Source of the DNA: Verrucomicrobiota bacterium | GTDB lineage: Bacteria; Verrucomicrobiota; Verrucomicrobiia; CAIQCK01 | NCBI GenBank assembly: GCA_016222825.1 | Contig: JACRQF010000010.1 | Coordinates: 558,001 to 622,000 of the forward strand | Direction: 5' to 3' | DNA: 64,000 nucleotides | Part shown: piece after piece, positions 1-9,377 of the stretch | How the letters are laid out: each line of letters begins with the position of its first letter | How positions within the stretch are numbered: the first letter of the stretch is position 1 | Program-made: the position numbers and the translations under genes | Notes under the pieces: model-generated | Seen by the model: the letters and a program-made list of their open reading frames with translations, nothing else | The model's database searches: none | Told to the model about the DNA's origin: nothing

Positions 1-10
1 AGTCCCTCCT

Positions 11-508
11 TCAAAGCTCGCGCTCCCGCCCTTCTGATTGCACCACCACCCGGCCCGTCTCGATTTCCAGCCGGAGCGTCCGAGCCTGGTCGCCACCGAT
101 GTCTTCCGCGCGGATGAACAGGCCGTTCTTCCACATGATCTTGCGGAACACCGCATGGTTGCGTTCCCCAATCCGGAAGAAGTTCGCCCTGTCCATCACC
201 CGCGCCGCTCCGGCCACGCGCGCCACCAGGTTCTTCTTGCGGCAGCCGCGCCTGAGCATCGCCTCAATCAGTTTGGGAACGCCGATGTCCACGAACAAAC
301 CAGGTTTCGCCTTGGCCTTCTCTTTGTCAATCCGCGACAGGGGCAACATGCAATGAGCCATGCCTCCCACCTTCAAAACCGGATCGTAGAAGGTCACGCC
401 CAGGCACGACCCCAACGAGTGTGCGACCAGCGATTCATCCGGCGAATCGGATATCGCCATGCCCCCAATGCCCACCACAACGGTTTTCAGACGGCGTTTA
501 GAAGCCAT
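11..508 (-). CDS. cheD: Chemoreceptor glutamine deamidase CheD
   Basis: 165 residues, the usual CheD length. CheD deamidates specific glutamines in chemoreceptors and, in many bacteria, links to CheC phosphatase. The family catalytic Cys/His pair is visible: HSLGSCLGVTFYD (residues 31-43) carries the nucleophilic Cys, and GGMAHCMLP (residues 48-56) the His. It is the last gene seen of the minus-strand che operon, 75 bp downstream of cheR. The ATG at 506-508 is the only sensible start. The operon probably continues off the left edge, where cheB would be expected; neither cheB nor cheY is in the window. Confidence 0.93.
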   Translation of the reverse strand: MASKRRLKTVVVGIGGMAISDSPDESLVAHSLGSCLGVTFYDPVLKVGGMAHCMLPLSRIDKEKAKAKPGLFVDIGVPKLIEAMLRRGCRKKNLVARVAGAARVMDRANFFRIGERNHAVFRKIMWKNGLFIRAEDIGGDQARTLRLEIETGRVVVQSEGREREL

Positions 509-583
509 GGCGGGAGCAAATGCCTGTGTCGGAACCGCTATCTGCCGACTGCCTGGGGACGATGATGATCCAAGTCATGTTGT

Positions 584-1441
584 TCAAAGTCTAGCATACA
601 CCGACGGGGCCACGTTCCTGAAACCCGTCGGCAACCCAGCGAGGCTTTCAGCGCTGCCCACAACCAAGTAGCCACCGGAACGCAACAGACGCCAACATTC
701 GTCCAGCAACCGCCGGCGCACAGTGTCGTCAAAATAGATCATCGCGTTCCGGCAGAAAATGGCATCGAACGGACCGCGCATGGCGTAAGGCGTCTGCGCA
801 AGATTCAACCGGGCAAACGTGATCATCCCAGCCAGCGCGGGACTTACCCGGTAGCGCCTGCCGCTTTCGTTTTGCTCGCAGACGAAATAACGGCGGACGA
901 ACGCCTCCGGAACCGTTTTCATGTCGCTGGCCGCGTAAACACCTTCCCGGGCCTCCGCCAAGGCGCGCGTGGAGAGGTCGGTGGCCAGGATGCGCACGTC
1001 ACAGTCCGCCGGGAGGTTCTCGCGGACCACCATCGCCACGCTGCAAGCCTCCTCGCCGCTCGCGGCGGCCGCGCACCAGAAACGGAAGCGGGTCCGGCCT
1101 TCCTGCCGCCATTGCGCGAGCCAGCCGGCCAGGTGCTCGAAGTGTTTCGGCTCGCGGAAAAACTGGGTGACGTTCGTGGAGATGGCATTGAGCATCTCCA
1201 CAGGCTCTTCGTGTTCGGGCGACTCCTCCAGCAGGCGCAGGTAGTCGCGGAAATGCGTGATCCCAAGCCGGCGCATCCGCTTGCCGATGCGGGCGACGAC
1301 AAGCGCCTCCTTTTGCGCGTTCAGCACGATGCCGGCCTTCTGATAGACAATCTCCGCGATGCGCCGAAACGTCGCCGGGTCAATCTCGGTTTCTGGCTGT
1401 TCGCCCATGTGACGCGCCGCCATCATACCCGCGCGTTTCAA
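584..1441 (-). CDS. cheR: Chemotaxis protein methyltransferase CheR
   Basis: 285 residues. CheR methylates chemoreceptor glutamates with S-adenosylmethionine for adaptation. The all-helical N-terminal domain (about residues 20-100) includes [17 protein letters not shown], a CheR signature. The Rossmann domain has the SAM loop [12 protein letters not shown] and the later [14 protein letters not shown] segment. ATG at 1439-1441 overlaps the receptor stop codon as ATGA, so its translation is probably coupled to that of the receptor. The usual AASTGEE loop reads AAASGEE here, a conservative change. Confidence 0.95.
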   Translation of the reverse strand: MKRAGMMAARHMGEQPETEIDPATFRRIAEIVYQKAGIVLNAQKEALVVARIGKRMRRLGITHFRDYLRLLEESPEHEEPVEMLNAISTNVTQFFREPKHFEHLAGWLAQWRQEGRTRFRFWCAAAASGEEACSVAMVVRENLPADCDVRILATDLSTRALAEAREGVYAASDMKTVPEAFVRRYFVCEQNESGRRYRVSPALAGMITFARLNLAQTPYAMRGPFDAIFCRNAMIYFDDTVRRRLLDECWRLLRSGGYLVVGSAESLAGLPTGFRNVAPSVYARL

Positions 1442-3447
1442 AACTGCTTCAACTCGTGGTCGTCCAGCGGGATCGCTTTTTCGGGCGACTTCTGTTTCGC
1501 CTCGCCGGCGGAAGCCGTCGGAACGGACAGGGGGGGAGTGGCCGGCGCAGCGTGCGTCTCGTGCTGGAGCTGCGAACGTTCTCCAGTCGCGGCTTCGCTG
1601 CCCTTGACCAGTTCCATCAACTCCACCACCAGCGTGTGTAACTCCTCCGCCTGCGCCGAGAGTTCCTCCGCCGCGCTGGCTGATTCTTCCGCGTTGGCGG
1701 CGTTTTGCTGGACCACCTTGTCCATTTCGCTTACGGCCACATTCACCTGCCCGATGCCCTGCGCCTGCTGGCGTGAACCCGCGGTGATCTCCGCCACCAA
1801 GGCCGCCACCTTGAGCGCGCCGTCCTGGATCTTGTTGAACGACTCCGCGAGCTGCGCCGTCGCCTGGACGCCGGTTTCGGCGTTCTTCTGGGCGTCTTCA
1901 ATCAAGCTGGCGGTGTTCCTGGCCGCGTCGGTGCTGCGCCGCGCGAGGTTGCGCACTTCCTCGGCCACCACGGCAAAGCCCCTGCCCGCGTCGCCGGCGC
2001 GAGCCGCCTCGACCGCGGCGTTGAGCGCCAGAAGGTTGGTCTGAAACGCGATTTCGTCAATCGTCTTGATGATCTTGGCCATCTCCTTCGCCGACTGGCG
2101 AATGCCGCCAATGACCAGGGAGACGCTCTTCATGGAATTGACGCCGTCAAGCACCAGGCTCTTGGTTTCACCCATCAGCTTGTCGGTCTTGATGGCGTTG
2201 TCCGCGTTCTGGCGTGTCATCGAGGCCATCTCTTCGAGCGAGGCGGAGGTTTCCTCCAAGTTGGACGCCTGCTCGCCGGCGCCCTGCGCAAGCTGCTGGC
2301 TGGAGCCGGCCACCTGGTTGGAAACGTTGGCCACCTGCTCCGCGCCGGAGGACAGCTCGCTGATGATCCGGTTGATGGGCGTCGTGATGGAACGGGACAG
2401 CACGATGGAGAAAAGCGTGCCGGCGATCATGGCCAGCGCCACGCTGAGTCCGATCGTCCAGAACGACTTCGCCACCGAGGCCACCGCGTTGTGACCCGAC
2501 ACACGGACCTGCGTGATGCCGTGCTCGGCGATCTCGCGGGCTTGGCGCAGCATCTGCCCGGAGATGTCCTCGCCTTTCTTTTGGAGGGTCTGTTGCGCCC
2601 TCCACGCCGCCACCAGACTCTCCGTCGTCGCGCGATAGTCCTGGGCCGCCTTGCGGCACGCGTCGAAGAGCTGGGTGTTCTCCGGATCCAACGCGCCCTT
2701 CAGTTCATCCAGCTTCATGTTGAGACTGTCCAAGCTCGTCAGCGCGGCCGACGCCAGCACTGGGTTGCGCTGGATGTCCGCCCGCTGCAAGGCAATCGCA
2801 ACCTCATGGCTCAGGTCTATCAGGTCACGGCAGAGGGCGCCGTCTTTCAGGCGCGTCTGCAAATCCGCCACCATGCCCTCCCGGTTCGGCGGCGCGTTGG
2901 TGGATGCAGCCGCCATTCTCGACGCGATCATCTCACCTATGGACTTCAGCGAGGAACGCTGTTCGGCCGCATACATGGCCCGGCAGGCGTTGTGGAAACG
3001 CTCTTCGTTCTCCTGCATCTGTTTGCGCAACGCGGCGACCTGCTCGACCTGATCGGTTTCATGGCGGAACAACTCGGCAAAGTCGTTCGCCGCGTCCCGG
3101 GCTTGCCGGGCCAGTTGCTGCTTGTTGTAGAGGTTGTATTGCGTGGCCAGGTCGAGGATTTCCCGGATGGAACGGCTGATTTCCACCATGTTCGTGGAAA
3201 CCAACGCCACGTGCCGGGCGTCGCCCGTGATCTGGTAGCGCAGGTCTTCGGCCAGCGTCGCCATGGATTGCCGCTCGATGTTCATGGATTTGATCAGCAA
3301 CGGCACGGCCTGATCGTTCACGTCCACCGACCACCTTTCGATGCCGCGCAGCTCGCGCACGGTATAAATGCCCATCGCCAACATGATGGCGATCAGCACG
3401 GAAAAGCCGAAGGCGATCTTCACTGACAGACGGATTTTCTTATTCAT
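1438..3447 (-). CDS. Methyl-accepting chemotaxis protein
   Basis: 669 residues from the ATG at 3445-3447 ([15 protein letters not shown]). Residues about 8-30 are a membrane helix, followed by a roughly 290-residue periplasmic helical region resembling a four-helix-bundle (4HB_MCP) sensor. A second membrane helix ([20 protein letters not shown]) leads into a HAMP segment. The cytoplasmic hairpin tip [20 protein letters not shown] contacts CheA and CheW and is highly conserved. The C terminus lacks an NWETF-type CheR-docking pentapeptide. The start overlaps the cheW stop by 8 bp. It is the only receptor in the operon and likely its dedicated input; the ligand cannot be read from sequence. Confidence 0.95.
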   Translation of the reverse strand: MNKKIRLSVKIAFGFSVLIAIMLAMGIYTVRELRGIERWSVDVNDQAVPLLIKSMNIERQSMATLAEDLRYQITGDARHVALVSTNMVEISRSIREILDLATQYNLYNKQQLARQARDAANDFAELFRHETDQVEQVAALRKQMQENEERFHNACRAMYAAEQRSSLKSIGEMIASRMAAASTNAPPNREGMVADLQTRLKDGALCRDLIDLSHEVAIALQRADIQRNPVLASAALTSLDSLNMKLDELKGALDPENTQLFDACRKAAQDYRATTESLVAAWRAQQTLQKKGEDISGQMLRQAREIAEHGITQVRVSGHNAVASVAKSFWTIGLSVALAMIAGTLFSIVLSRSITTPINRIISELSSGAEQVANVSNQVAGSSQQLAQGAGEQASNLEETSASLEEMASMTRQNADNAIKTDKLMGETKSLVLDGVNSMKSVSLVIGGIRQSAKEMAKIIKTIDEIAFQTNLLALNAAVEAARAGDAGRGFAVVAEEVRNLARRSTDAARNTASLIEDAQKNAETGVQATAQLAESFNKIQDGALKVAALVAEITAGSRQQAQGIGQVNVAVSEMDKVVQQNAANAEESASAAEELSAQAEELHTLVVELMELVKGSEAATGERSQLQHETHAAPATPPLSVPTASAGEAKQKSPEKAIPLDDHELKQF

Positions 3448-3964
3448 GGGCCTGTTCCTTTTCTTCCAGGACCTTCTCCACAAACGTCCAGTCCCGATTG
3501 TCCAAAATCTTTTCCGCGTTCAGCAGCAGGATCACCCGGCTGTCGGCCTGGACGACGCCCGCGATGAACTCCGTGTTCACCCGCCCCCCAAACTCCGGCG
3601 GCGGCCCGATCTGTTCGGCGGCCACATCCAGCACCTCCAGCACATCGTCCGCCACCACGCCGCTTACCAGCAACCCGCTCTCCCGCGGCACCTGCAACAC
3701 GATGACGCACGTCCGCGGCGTCACCGGCGCCGGCGGCAGCCCGAACCTCACGTGCAGGTCAATCACCGGCACCACCTTCCCGCGCAGGTTGATGACGCCC
3801 AGAATAAAATCCGGCACCCGCGGCACGCGCGTCAACTCCGTCCAGCGGACGATCTCCTGCACCTTCAACACCGGAAAACCGTATTCCTCGCCTTCCAGCC
3901 GGAAGACCAGATGCTTCCCCGTCCGCTGCCACGAGGACGCCGCTTGGGTTTCGACGATCGCCAT
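3440..3964 (-). CDS. cheW: Chemotaxis coupling protein CheW
   Basis: 174 residues from the ATG at 3962-3964, chosen because AGAGGAA lies just upstream. CheW bridges receptor and CheA in the signalling array. A single CheW/SH3-like domain fills the protein: [21 protein letters not shown] at the start, then [22 protein letters not shown], the family hallmark. It begins 10 bp after cheA and overlaps mcp by 8 bp, so the three array components are co-expressed. Confidence 0.95.
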   Translation of the reverse strand: MAIVETQAASSWQRTGKHLVFRLEGEEYGFPVLKVQEIVRWTELTRVPRVPDFILGVINLRGKVVPVIDLHVRFGLPPAPVTPRTCVIVLQVPRESGLLVSGVVADDVLEVLDVAAEQIGPPPEFGGRVNTEFIAGVVQADSRVILLLNAEKILDNRDWTFVEKVLEEKEQAHE

Positions 3965-3974
3965 AACATTCCTC

Positions 3975-6221
3975 TTATCGCGCACGCTCCTGCGCAATGC
4001 CAATCAATCCCGGCACGTCCAGCACCAGCCGCACCCGGCCGTCGGCCAGCACGCTCGCGCCGGAGACACCCTGGATGCGTCCGAGGCTCTCGCGCAAGCT
4101 CTTCACCACCACGCGCTGGTGGCCGACCGTCTCGTCCACCAGCAACGCCGCCCGACGCTCGCCATCCTCGACCACCACCACGATGCCTTCGCCGGCGCTG
4201 GCCACCGCGCCGCTCACTGTAAACAAATCCGCCAGCCGGAAAAGCGGAATCGTCTCGCCCCGCACGCCGACCATCGCGCCCCGGTCCGCCACGCGATGCA
4301 CATCCACCGGATCCGCCCGCAGCAACTCCCGGACGTTCTCCACCGGCAGCACAAACTGCTCCGTGCCGACCCGCGTCATCATGCCGTTGATCACTGACAA
4401 CGTCAGCGGAATCCTCAACGTCATCGTCGTGCTGAACCCTTCCACGCTCTGCACCCCCACCCGGCCCCGCAGCCGCTCCACGTTCTTGCGCACCACGTCC
4501 AGCCCCACGCCGCGCCCGGAAACCTCCGTGACGCTTTCCGCTGTCGAAAAACCCGGCTCGAAAATCAGGTCGAGGATTTGCTCGTCGCGCAACGGCGCAG
4601 GTCCCCTCACGAGACCCCGCGCCCGCGCGTGCTCCAGAATCTTCGCCCGCTGCAGCCCGCGCCCGTCGTCGCTGATTACGATCCAGACCTCGTTGGAACG
4701 CTGGAACGCCTCAATCCGGATCGTCCCCGTCTCCGGCTTCGCCAGATTGCGCCGCTCCTCCGGCGGCTCGATGCCGTGGTCCACCGCGTTGCGGACGATG
4801 TGAATCAACGGGTCCACGATTAACTCGATCACGCGGCGGTCCGCTTCCGTCTCCGCGCCGACGAGTTGCAGCTCGATCGGCTTGCCCGTCTTCTCCGACA
4901 AATCCCGCACCAGCCGGTGCAGCCTGCGGAACGCCAGTTCCACCGGCACCATCCGCATGGACATCGAAAGATTCTGCAACCAGGACGTGACCAGGTCGAG
5001 TTGGTGGCATGCCCGCTCATACTGCTCGCTGTCCACGCCCCGCCGGCATTCGCTCAGGTGCATCACCACCGCCGTCGCCGCGAGCAGTTCGCCCGTCAGG
5101 TCGTTCAACTGGTCCAGCCGTTCCACGTTGATGCGGATGCCGTCGCCCGCCTGCGCCGCCGGCTTCACGCGCGCCGCCGGCTCGCCCGCCTCCGCGGCGA
5201 CTGCGGGCGGCGCTTCGGCTGCCGCCGCAGGCGTCTCAGCCGGCGGTGCCGGCTCCGGCGCGGTCTCCGCCGCCGGGGGCGGGGGCGGCGTCTCCTCCGT
5301 GGACGCGCCGGCCCACGCATCCACGCGCTGGAGCCACGCCTCATACTCCGGCACCGACGAACTGCCTCCCCTGCGCAGCGAGGCCACGCATTGGCGCAAC
5401 GCATCCACCGCCTTCAAAAACAACCGCACGCTGTCCGTCCCCAGCGTCGTCCGCTGGTCCCGCGCGTGTTGCAGCACGTCCTCCAAGCGGTGGCTGATCG
5501 TCTGCATCTGGCTGTAGCCCATCAGCCCGCTGTTGCCCTTGAGCGTGTGGAACTGCCGCAGCAAATCATTGAGCCGCTCCGGCTCCGCCTCCAAGCGCAG
5601 CAGGTTCTGCTCGGCGTGGTCCAGGATCTCCTCCGCGTCCTGCGCGAAGATGCTGACCATGTCCCCCGCTGCGGGCGCTGGAACATCGCCCGCCGCCTGT
5701 GGCGCGGCTTCCTCCGCCAGCAAAAACTCCACCTTCTCCGCGTCTGACATTTCCGGCGGCGCTTCCTGGGCGGCGGACAAACCCCGCGTGAACGGCGCCA
5801 CCTCCCACGAGATCCCCAGCGCCCGCGCCGTCTGCGCAAAACCCGCCAGTTCCGACTCCATCGAAGGCTCCCGCTGCTGGATCTCCACGCTCTCCACGAT
5901 CTGGTCCACCAACGCCACGGCCTTGACCACCAACTGCCCCTGCGCCGGCGTCAACACCATCCCCGTCCGGCCCCCGTCGCCCGCGCGCAACACCGCCACC
6001 AACACCCGCGCGATGGCCGCGAGCCGGGGGAAACCCAGGAACAGGCTGCCGTCCCGCAGCGTATGCGCCAGCCGTCTCAGCGACGCCAGCGCCTCCGCGT
6101 CCAGAGGGCAGGGCGCGTCGCCCGACTGCCGGAGGCCGTCCAGCGGCGCGCGCGTTTCGGCCGTCAACTGCCGATACTCGCCCACAAACGCCCGGATCAA
6201 TTCGCTCGCGGGAACTTTCAC
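3975..6221 (-). CDS. cheA: Chemotaxis histidine kinase CheA with two Hpt-like domains
   Basis: 748 residues, GTG start. The canonical phosphotransfer domain is at about residues 190-290 with FHTLKGNSGLMG (phospho-acceptor His225). An additional Hpt-like segment sits at residues 1-110 with LAHTLRDGSLFLGF (His53). A Pro/Ala-rich linker (310-350) precedes the dimerisation helices (360-425). The ATPase domain shows HIVRNAVDHG (474-483), DDGRG (518-522) and GRGVGLD (569-575). A CheW-like regulatory domain ends the protein. First gene of the minus-strand operon; a weak -10-like TAGAAT lies at 6234-6239. No separate CheY-binding P2 domain is obvious. Confidence 0.95.
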   Translation of the reverse strand: MKVPASELIRAFVGEYRQLTAETRAPLDGLRQSGDAPCPLDAEALASLRRLAHTLRDGSLFLGFPRLAAIARVLVAVLRAGDGGRTGMVLTPAQGQLVVKAVALVDQIVESVEIQQREPSMESELAGFAQTARALGISWEVAPFTRGLSAAQEAPPEMSDAEKVEFLLAEEAAPQAAGDVPAPAAGDMVSIFAQDAEEILDHAEQNLLRLEAEPERLNDLLRQFHTLKGNSGLMGYSQMQTISHRLEDVLQHARDQRTTLGTDSVRLFLKAVDALRQCVASLRRGGSSSVPEYEAWLQRVDAWAGASTEETPPPPPAAETAPEPAPPAETPAAAAEAPPAVAAEAGEPAARVKPAAQAGDGIRINVERLDQLNDLTGELLAATAVVMHLSECRRGVDSEQYERACHQLDLVTSWLQNLSMSMRMVPVELAFRRLHRLVRDLSEKTGKPIELQLVGAETEADRRVIELIVDPLIHIVRNAVDHGIEPPEERRNLAKPETGTIRIEAFQRSNEVWIVISDDGRGLQRAKILEHARARGLVRGPAPLRDEQILDLIFEPGFSTAESVTEVSGRGVGLDVVRKNVERLRGRVGVQSVEGFSTTMTLRIPLTLSVINGMMTRVGTEQFVLPVENVRELLRADPVDVHRVADRGAMVGVRGETIPLFRLADLFTVSGAVASAGEGIVVVVEDGERRAALLVDETVGHQRVVVKSLRESLGRIQGVSGASVLADGRVRLVLDVPGLIGIAQERAR

Positions 6222-6328
6222 GGCCGCGACTCTATTCTATCGCGCCGCCGCCCTCAATCTGAAAAGGGCGACTGGCGCGCTCTTTGACGCAGTGCGCGCT
6301 GCGCTCCAATCGGCATGACAGCCTTACA

Positions 6329-6514
6329 TCACTTCTGGCGGCGCTGCTTCCCGGCGGCCTCGGTGCGGGCGACGATTTCTTTGCGCTCGGGATGCCGGCA
6401 GAAGAAACCGTAGCCGTAAGCCTGCGCGTAGCGACAGCGATGGGGATTCTTCACCAGGCATTCGTAAAGATCGGCTTGGACCTGCCGGGCGCGGCAGACG
6501 TCCGGGTCGGGCAA
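6329..6514 (-). CDS. Small four-cysteine protein, downstream paralogue
   Basis: 61 residues if started at the TTG at 6514. Unknown function. It is a close paralogue of the next gene upstream: both share PDPxVCRA, ECLxKxP and FCRHPERxxIxARTEA. Four cysteines (7, 19, 27, 39) suggest a small metal-binding or disulfide fold. The position matching the ATG of the upstream copy (6536-6538) reads GTA here, so this copy has lost its start codon. It may use TTG, be translated by coupling to the upstream stop at 6525, or be decaying. Confidence 0.5.
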   Translation of the reverse strand: MPDPDVCRARQVQADLYECLVKNPHRCRYAQAYGYGFFCRHPERKEIVARTEAAGKQRRQK

Positions 6515-6735
6515 GGGTGCCGGTTTATTTTTTGCTACGTCTCTCCGCCTCCGTGCGGGCGATGATCTGCGCGCGCTCGGGATGCCTGCAGAAAGTCCTG
6601 CGGCCGAAAGGAAGCTTGTGGGGACATGGGGCGGGCGTCTTGGCCAAACATTCCGCTATGCCCACAACCAAATGGCTGGCGCGGCAGACCGCCGGGTCGG
6701 GCAAAGGTGTTGGTTTATTTGTTGGCATGTCTCTC
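6345..6735 (-). repeat. 190-bp tandem duplication
   Basis: Corresponding points of the two small genes are 190 bp apart. The pre-start sequence GGAGAGAC and the following CAAxAAATAAACC occur at both 6726-6735 and 6536-6545. The repeat unit runs from the ribosome-binding site of one copy to that of the next, so the duplication created two head-to-tail genes, with the stop codon of the first lying in the old leader of the second. The copies have diverged substantially, so this is not recent. Confidence 0.6.
6525..6728 (-). CDS. Small four-cysteine protein, upstream paralogue
   Basis: 67 residues from ATG 6726-6728, with GGAGAG immediately upstream as ribosome-binding site. Unknown function. 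Four cysteines (15, 27, 35, 47) sit in the order CRA, ECL, PCP and FCRHPER; the tail is strongly basic and Arg/Lys-rich. Twin of the downstream 61-residue reading frame. No signal peptide. A small zinc-binding nucleic-acid protein is possible, but that is only a guess from the cysteines and basic charge. Confidence 0.55.
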   Translation of the reverse strand: MPTNKPTPLPDPAVCRASHLVVGIAECLAKTPAPCPHKLPFGRRTFCRHPERAQIIARTEAERRSKK

Positions 6736-6764
6736 CATCGCAGGGAGCGGCCTTGGCTCGCAGT

Positions 6765-7022
6765 TTATCCGCCGAAGGTGATGCTGACGATGTCGCTGTC
6801 GAGGCCGAACTTCGGCGCTTCCGTCAGGATGTTGTCACTCAGGTTCTTATACCAGAGGTAACGCTCGCTGCGTTTGCGGGGGACCATGTCCATGTGCTTG
6901 CCTTTCTCTTTGGGCCGCGGCGGGGGCGGAGTGGGCGGGGTGACGCTGTGGGGAGGCTCGTCGAAACGGCGTCCTTCGTCGAGCCGCCAGCCTTCGTCCA
7001 GCCTAATAATTCCACCAGCCAT
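6765..7022 (-). CDS. Small protein of unknown function, possibly truncated
   Basis: 85 residues, ATG 7020-7022 preceded by GGGAG. The N terminus has short repeats (RLDEGWRLDEGRRFDE) and a proline run. The second half, ERYLWYKNLSDNILTEAPKF, looks like the N-terminal helical segment of small secreted or structural proteins I associate with Verrucomicrobia; that association is memory-based and unverified. The protein stops at FGG with nothing after, so it may be the surviving N-terminal part of a longer gene. Confidence 0.4.
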   Translation of the reverse strand: MAGGIIRLDEGWRLDEGRRFDEPPHSVTPPTPPPPRPKEKGKHMDMVPRKRSERYLWYKNLSDNILTEAPKFGLDSDIVSITFGG

Positions 7023-7161
7023 AATGCGCTCCCGGGCGCATGCGCCTCACTTGATTACCGCGGCGGCGTATAGTCGAAAGAACAAGAAACCGCAAGCAAA
7101 ATCTGCGCTCTTTCAGAAGTTTTTTCCGGCCCGCGCCGTCGGGCCTCGGAACGGCGGCGCG

Positions 7162-7335
7162 GTTCCCGGGTTTCGTGGCGTTGTTCCGTGGAACGCCGCC
7201 AGCGCACCACGGAACGGCGGCACTGTTCCGTGGAACGGCGATGGCGTTCCGCGGTGCAGTCCGGCCGTTCCACGGAACAGTGCCGCCGTTCCGCAGAGCA
7301 ATCCCGCCGTTCCATGGTGCAGTCGCCCCGTTCCA
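7162..7335. repeat. 21-bp-period palindromic array (GTTCC/GGAAC type)
   Basis: About eight head-to-tail units, each exactly 21 bp, starting at 7162, 7183, 7204, 7225, 7246, 7267, 7288 and 7309. The core of many units is the palindrome GTTCCGTGGAAC or a variant such as GTTCCACGGAAC, followed by a 9-bp spacer rich in GCC. Because 21 is a multiple of three, several frames stay open on both strands, giving spurious Arg/Ser/Glu-rich reading frames. It fills most of the 418-bp gap between divergent small genes; no gene is supported inside it. Confidence 0.85.
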
Positions 7336-7440
7336 GCCGTTTCGGGCCGGGAACCGCCCCGCGCTATGCCGGATAACGGGGCTTTACAACGGGGCCGGCA
7401 GTTGGTATCAGCCGGGCCAAGGAAAGGAGTCTAGAACATC

Positions 7441-7938
7441 ATGCCCTATGATCCATCGTTCCCACCCTCCCACGGCAACCTGACTTCCGACGCGTTCCGC
7501 GCGAACTTCAACGGCCTCCACGACGAGACGGCTTCCGTGCTCAGCGACGTCACCACCGGCGCCATCCCGAAGAAGACCGGCGACGGCACGCTCGGCGACA
7601 GCGCCCTGAGCGAAGGGGCCAGCCAAGTCATCCTCAACGGCAAACTCCTGAGCCTGCGCTGCGCCGACACCGCCGACAGCATCCTGCTGGAAGTCCACAA
7701 CGGCAACGAACCCGTCCTCCACATCCGCATCAACAACGACGGCACGCGCATCGCGTTCAACAGCAACCGCAGCGGCTTCTCGTTCCAGTCGCCGCTGGAC
7801 GTCAACGGCGCGCCCGTGGCGATGAAGCCGATGAGCCTGGCGCCGCTGGGCCTGACGGTGAGCGATCCCGCCAGCTCCAGCGAGGTGCAGTCCATCGCCG
7901 ACAAGCTGGATGAGTTCATCAACCTGATGAAGATCTGA
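7441..7938 (+). CDS. Small beta-rich protein of unknown function
   Basis: 165 residues from ATG 7441, preceded by AAGGAAAGGAG at a good distance. No signal peptide or membrane helix. It starts MPYDPSFPPSHGNLTSDAFR, then a Gly/Ser/Asp-rich, beta-prone body with NNDGTRIAFNSNRSG and a short C-terminal helix (IADKLDEFINLMKI). The style resembles phage-tail-fibre-like or surface proteins, but there is no phage context and I cannot name a family. Stands alone between the repeat array and serS. Confidence 0.6.
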   Translation: MPYDPSFPPSHGNLTSDAFRANFNGLHDETASVLSDVTTGAIPKKTGDGTLGDSALSEGASQVILNGKLLSLRCADTADSILLEVHNGNEPVLHIRINNDGTRIAFNSNRSGFSFQSPLDVNGAPVAMKPMSLAPLGLTVSDPASSSEVQSIADKLDEFINLMKI

Positions 7939-8033
7939 GTAGACGAGGCGCGGCCCCCACGCGGCGTCAAGAGGGCGTCGGGGCGCGCCATCCGAAAGGG
8001 CGGACGCCGGGGACTGCAGCGCCGGACGCGCGC

Positions 8034-9350
<1,317 letters not shown>

Positions 9351-9377
9351 AGTTCTGGTAGGGAAGATGCTCCATGT

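Noticed and set aside
7162..7335. CRISPR array
   Set aside because: Units are 21 bp head to tail with degenerate palindromic cores; there are no unique 30-40-bp spacers and no cas genes. The same applies to the arrays at 33.5 and 62.2 kb.
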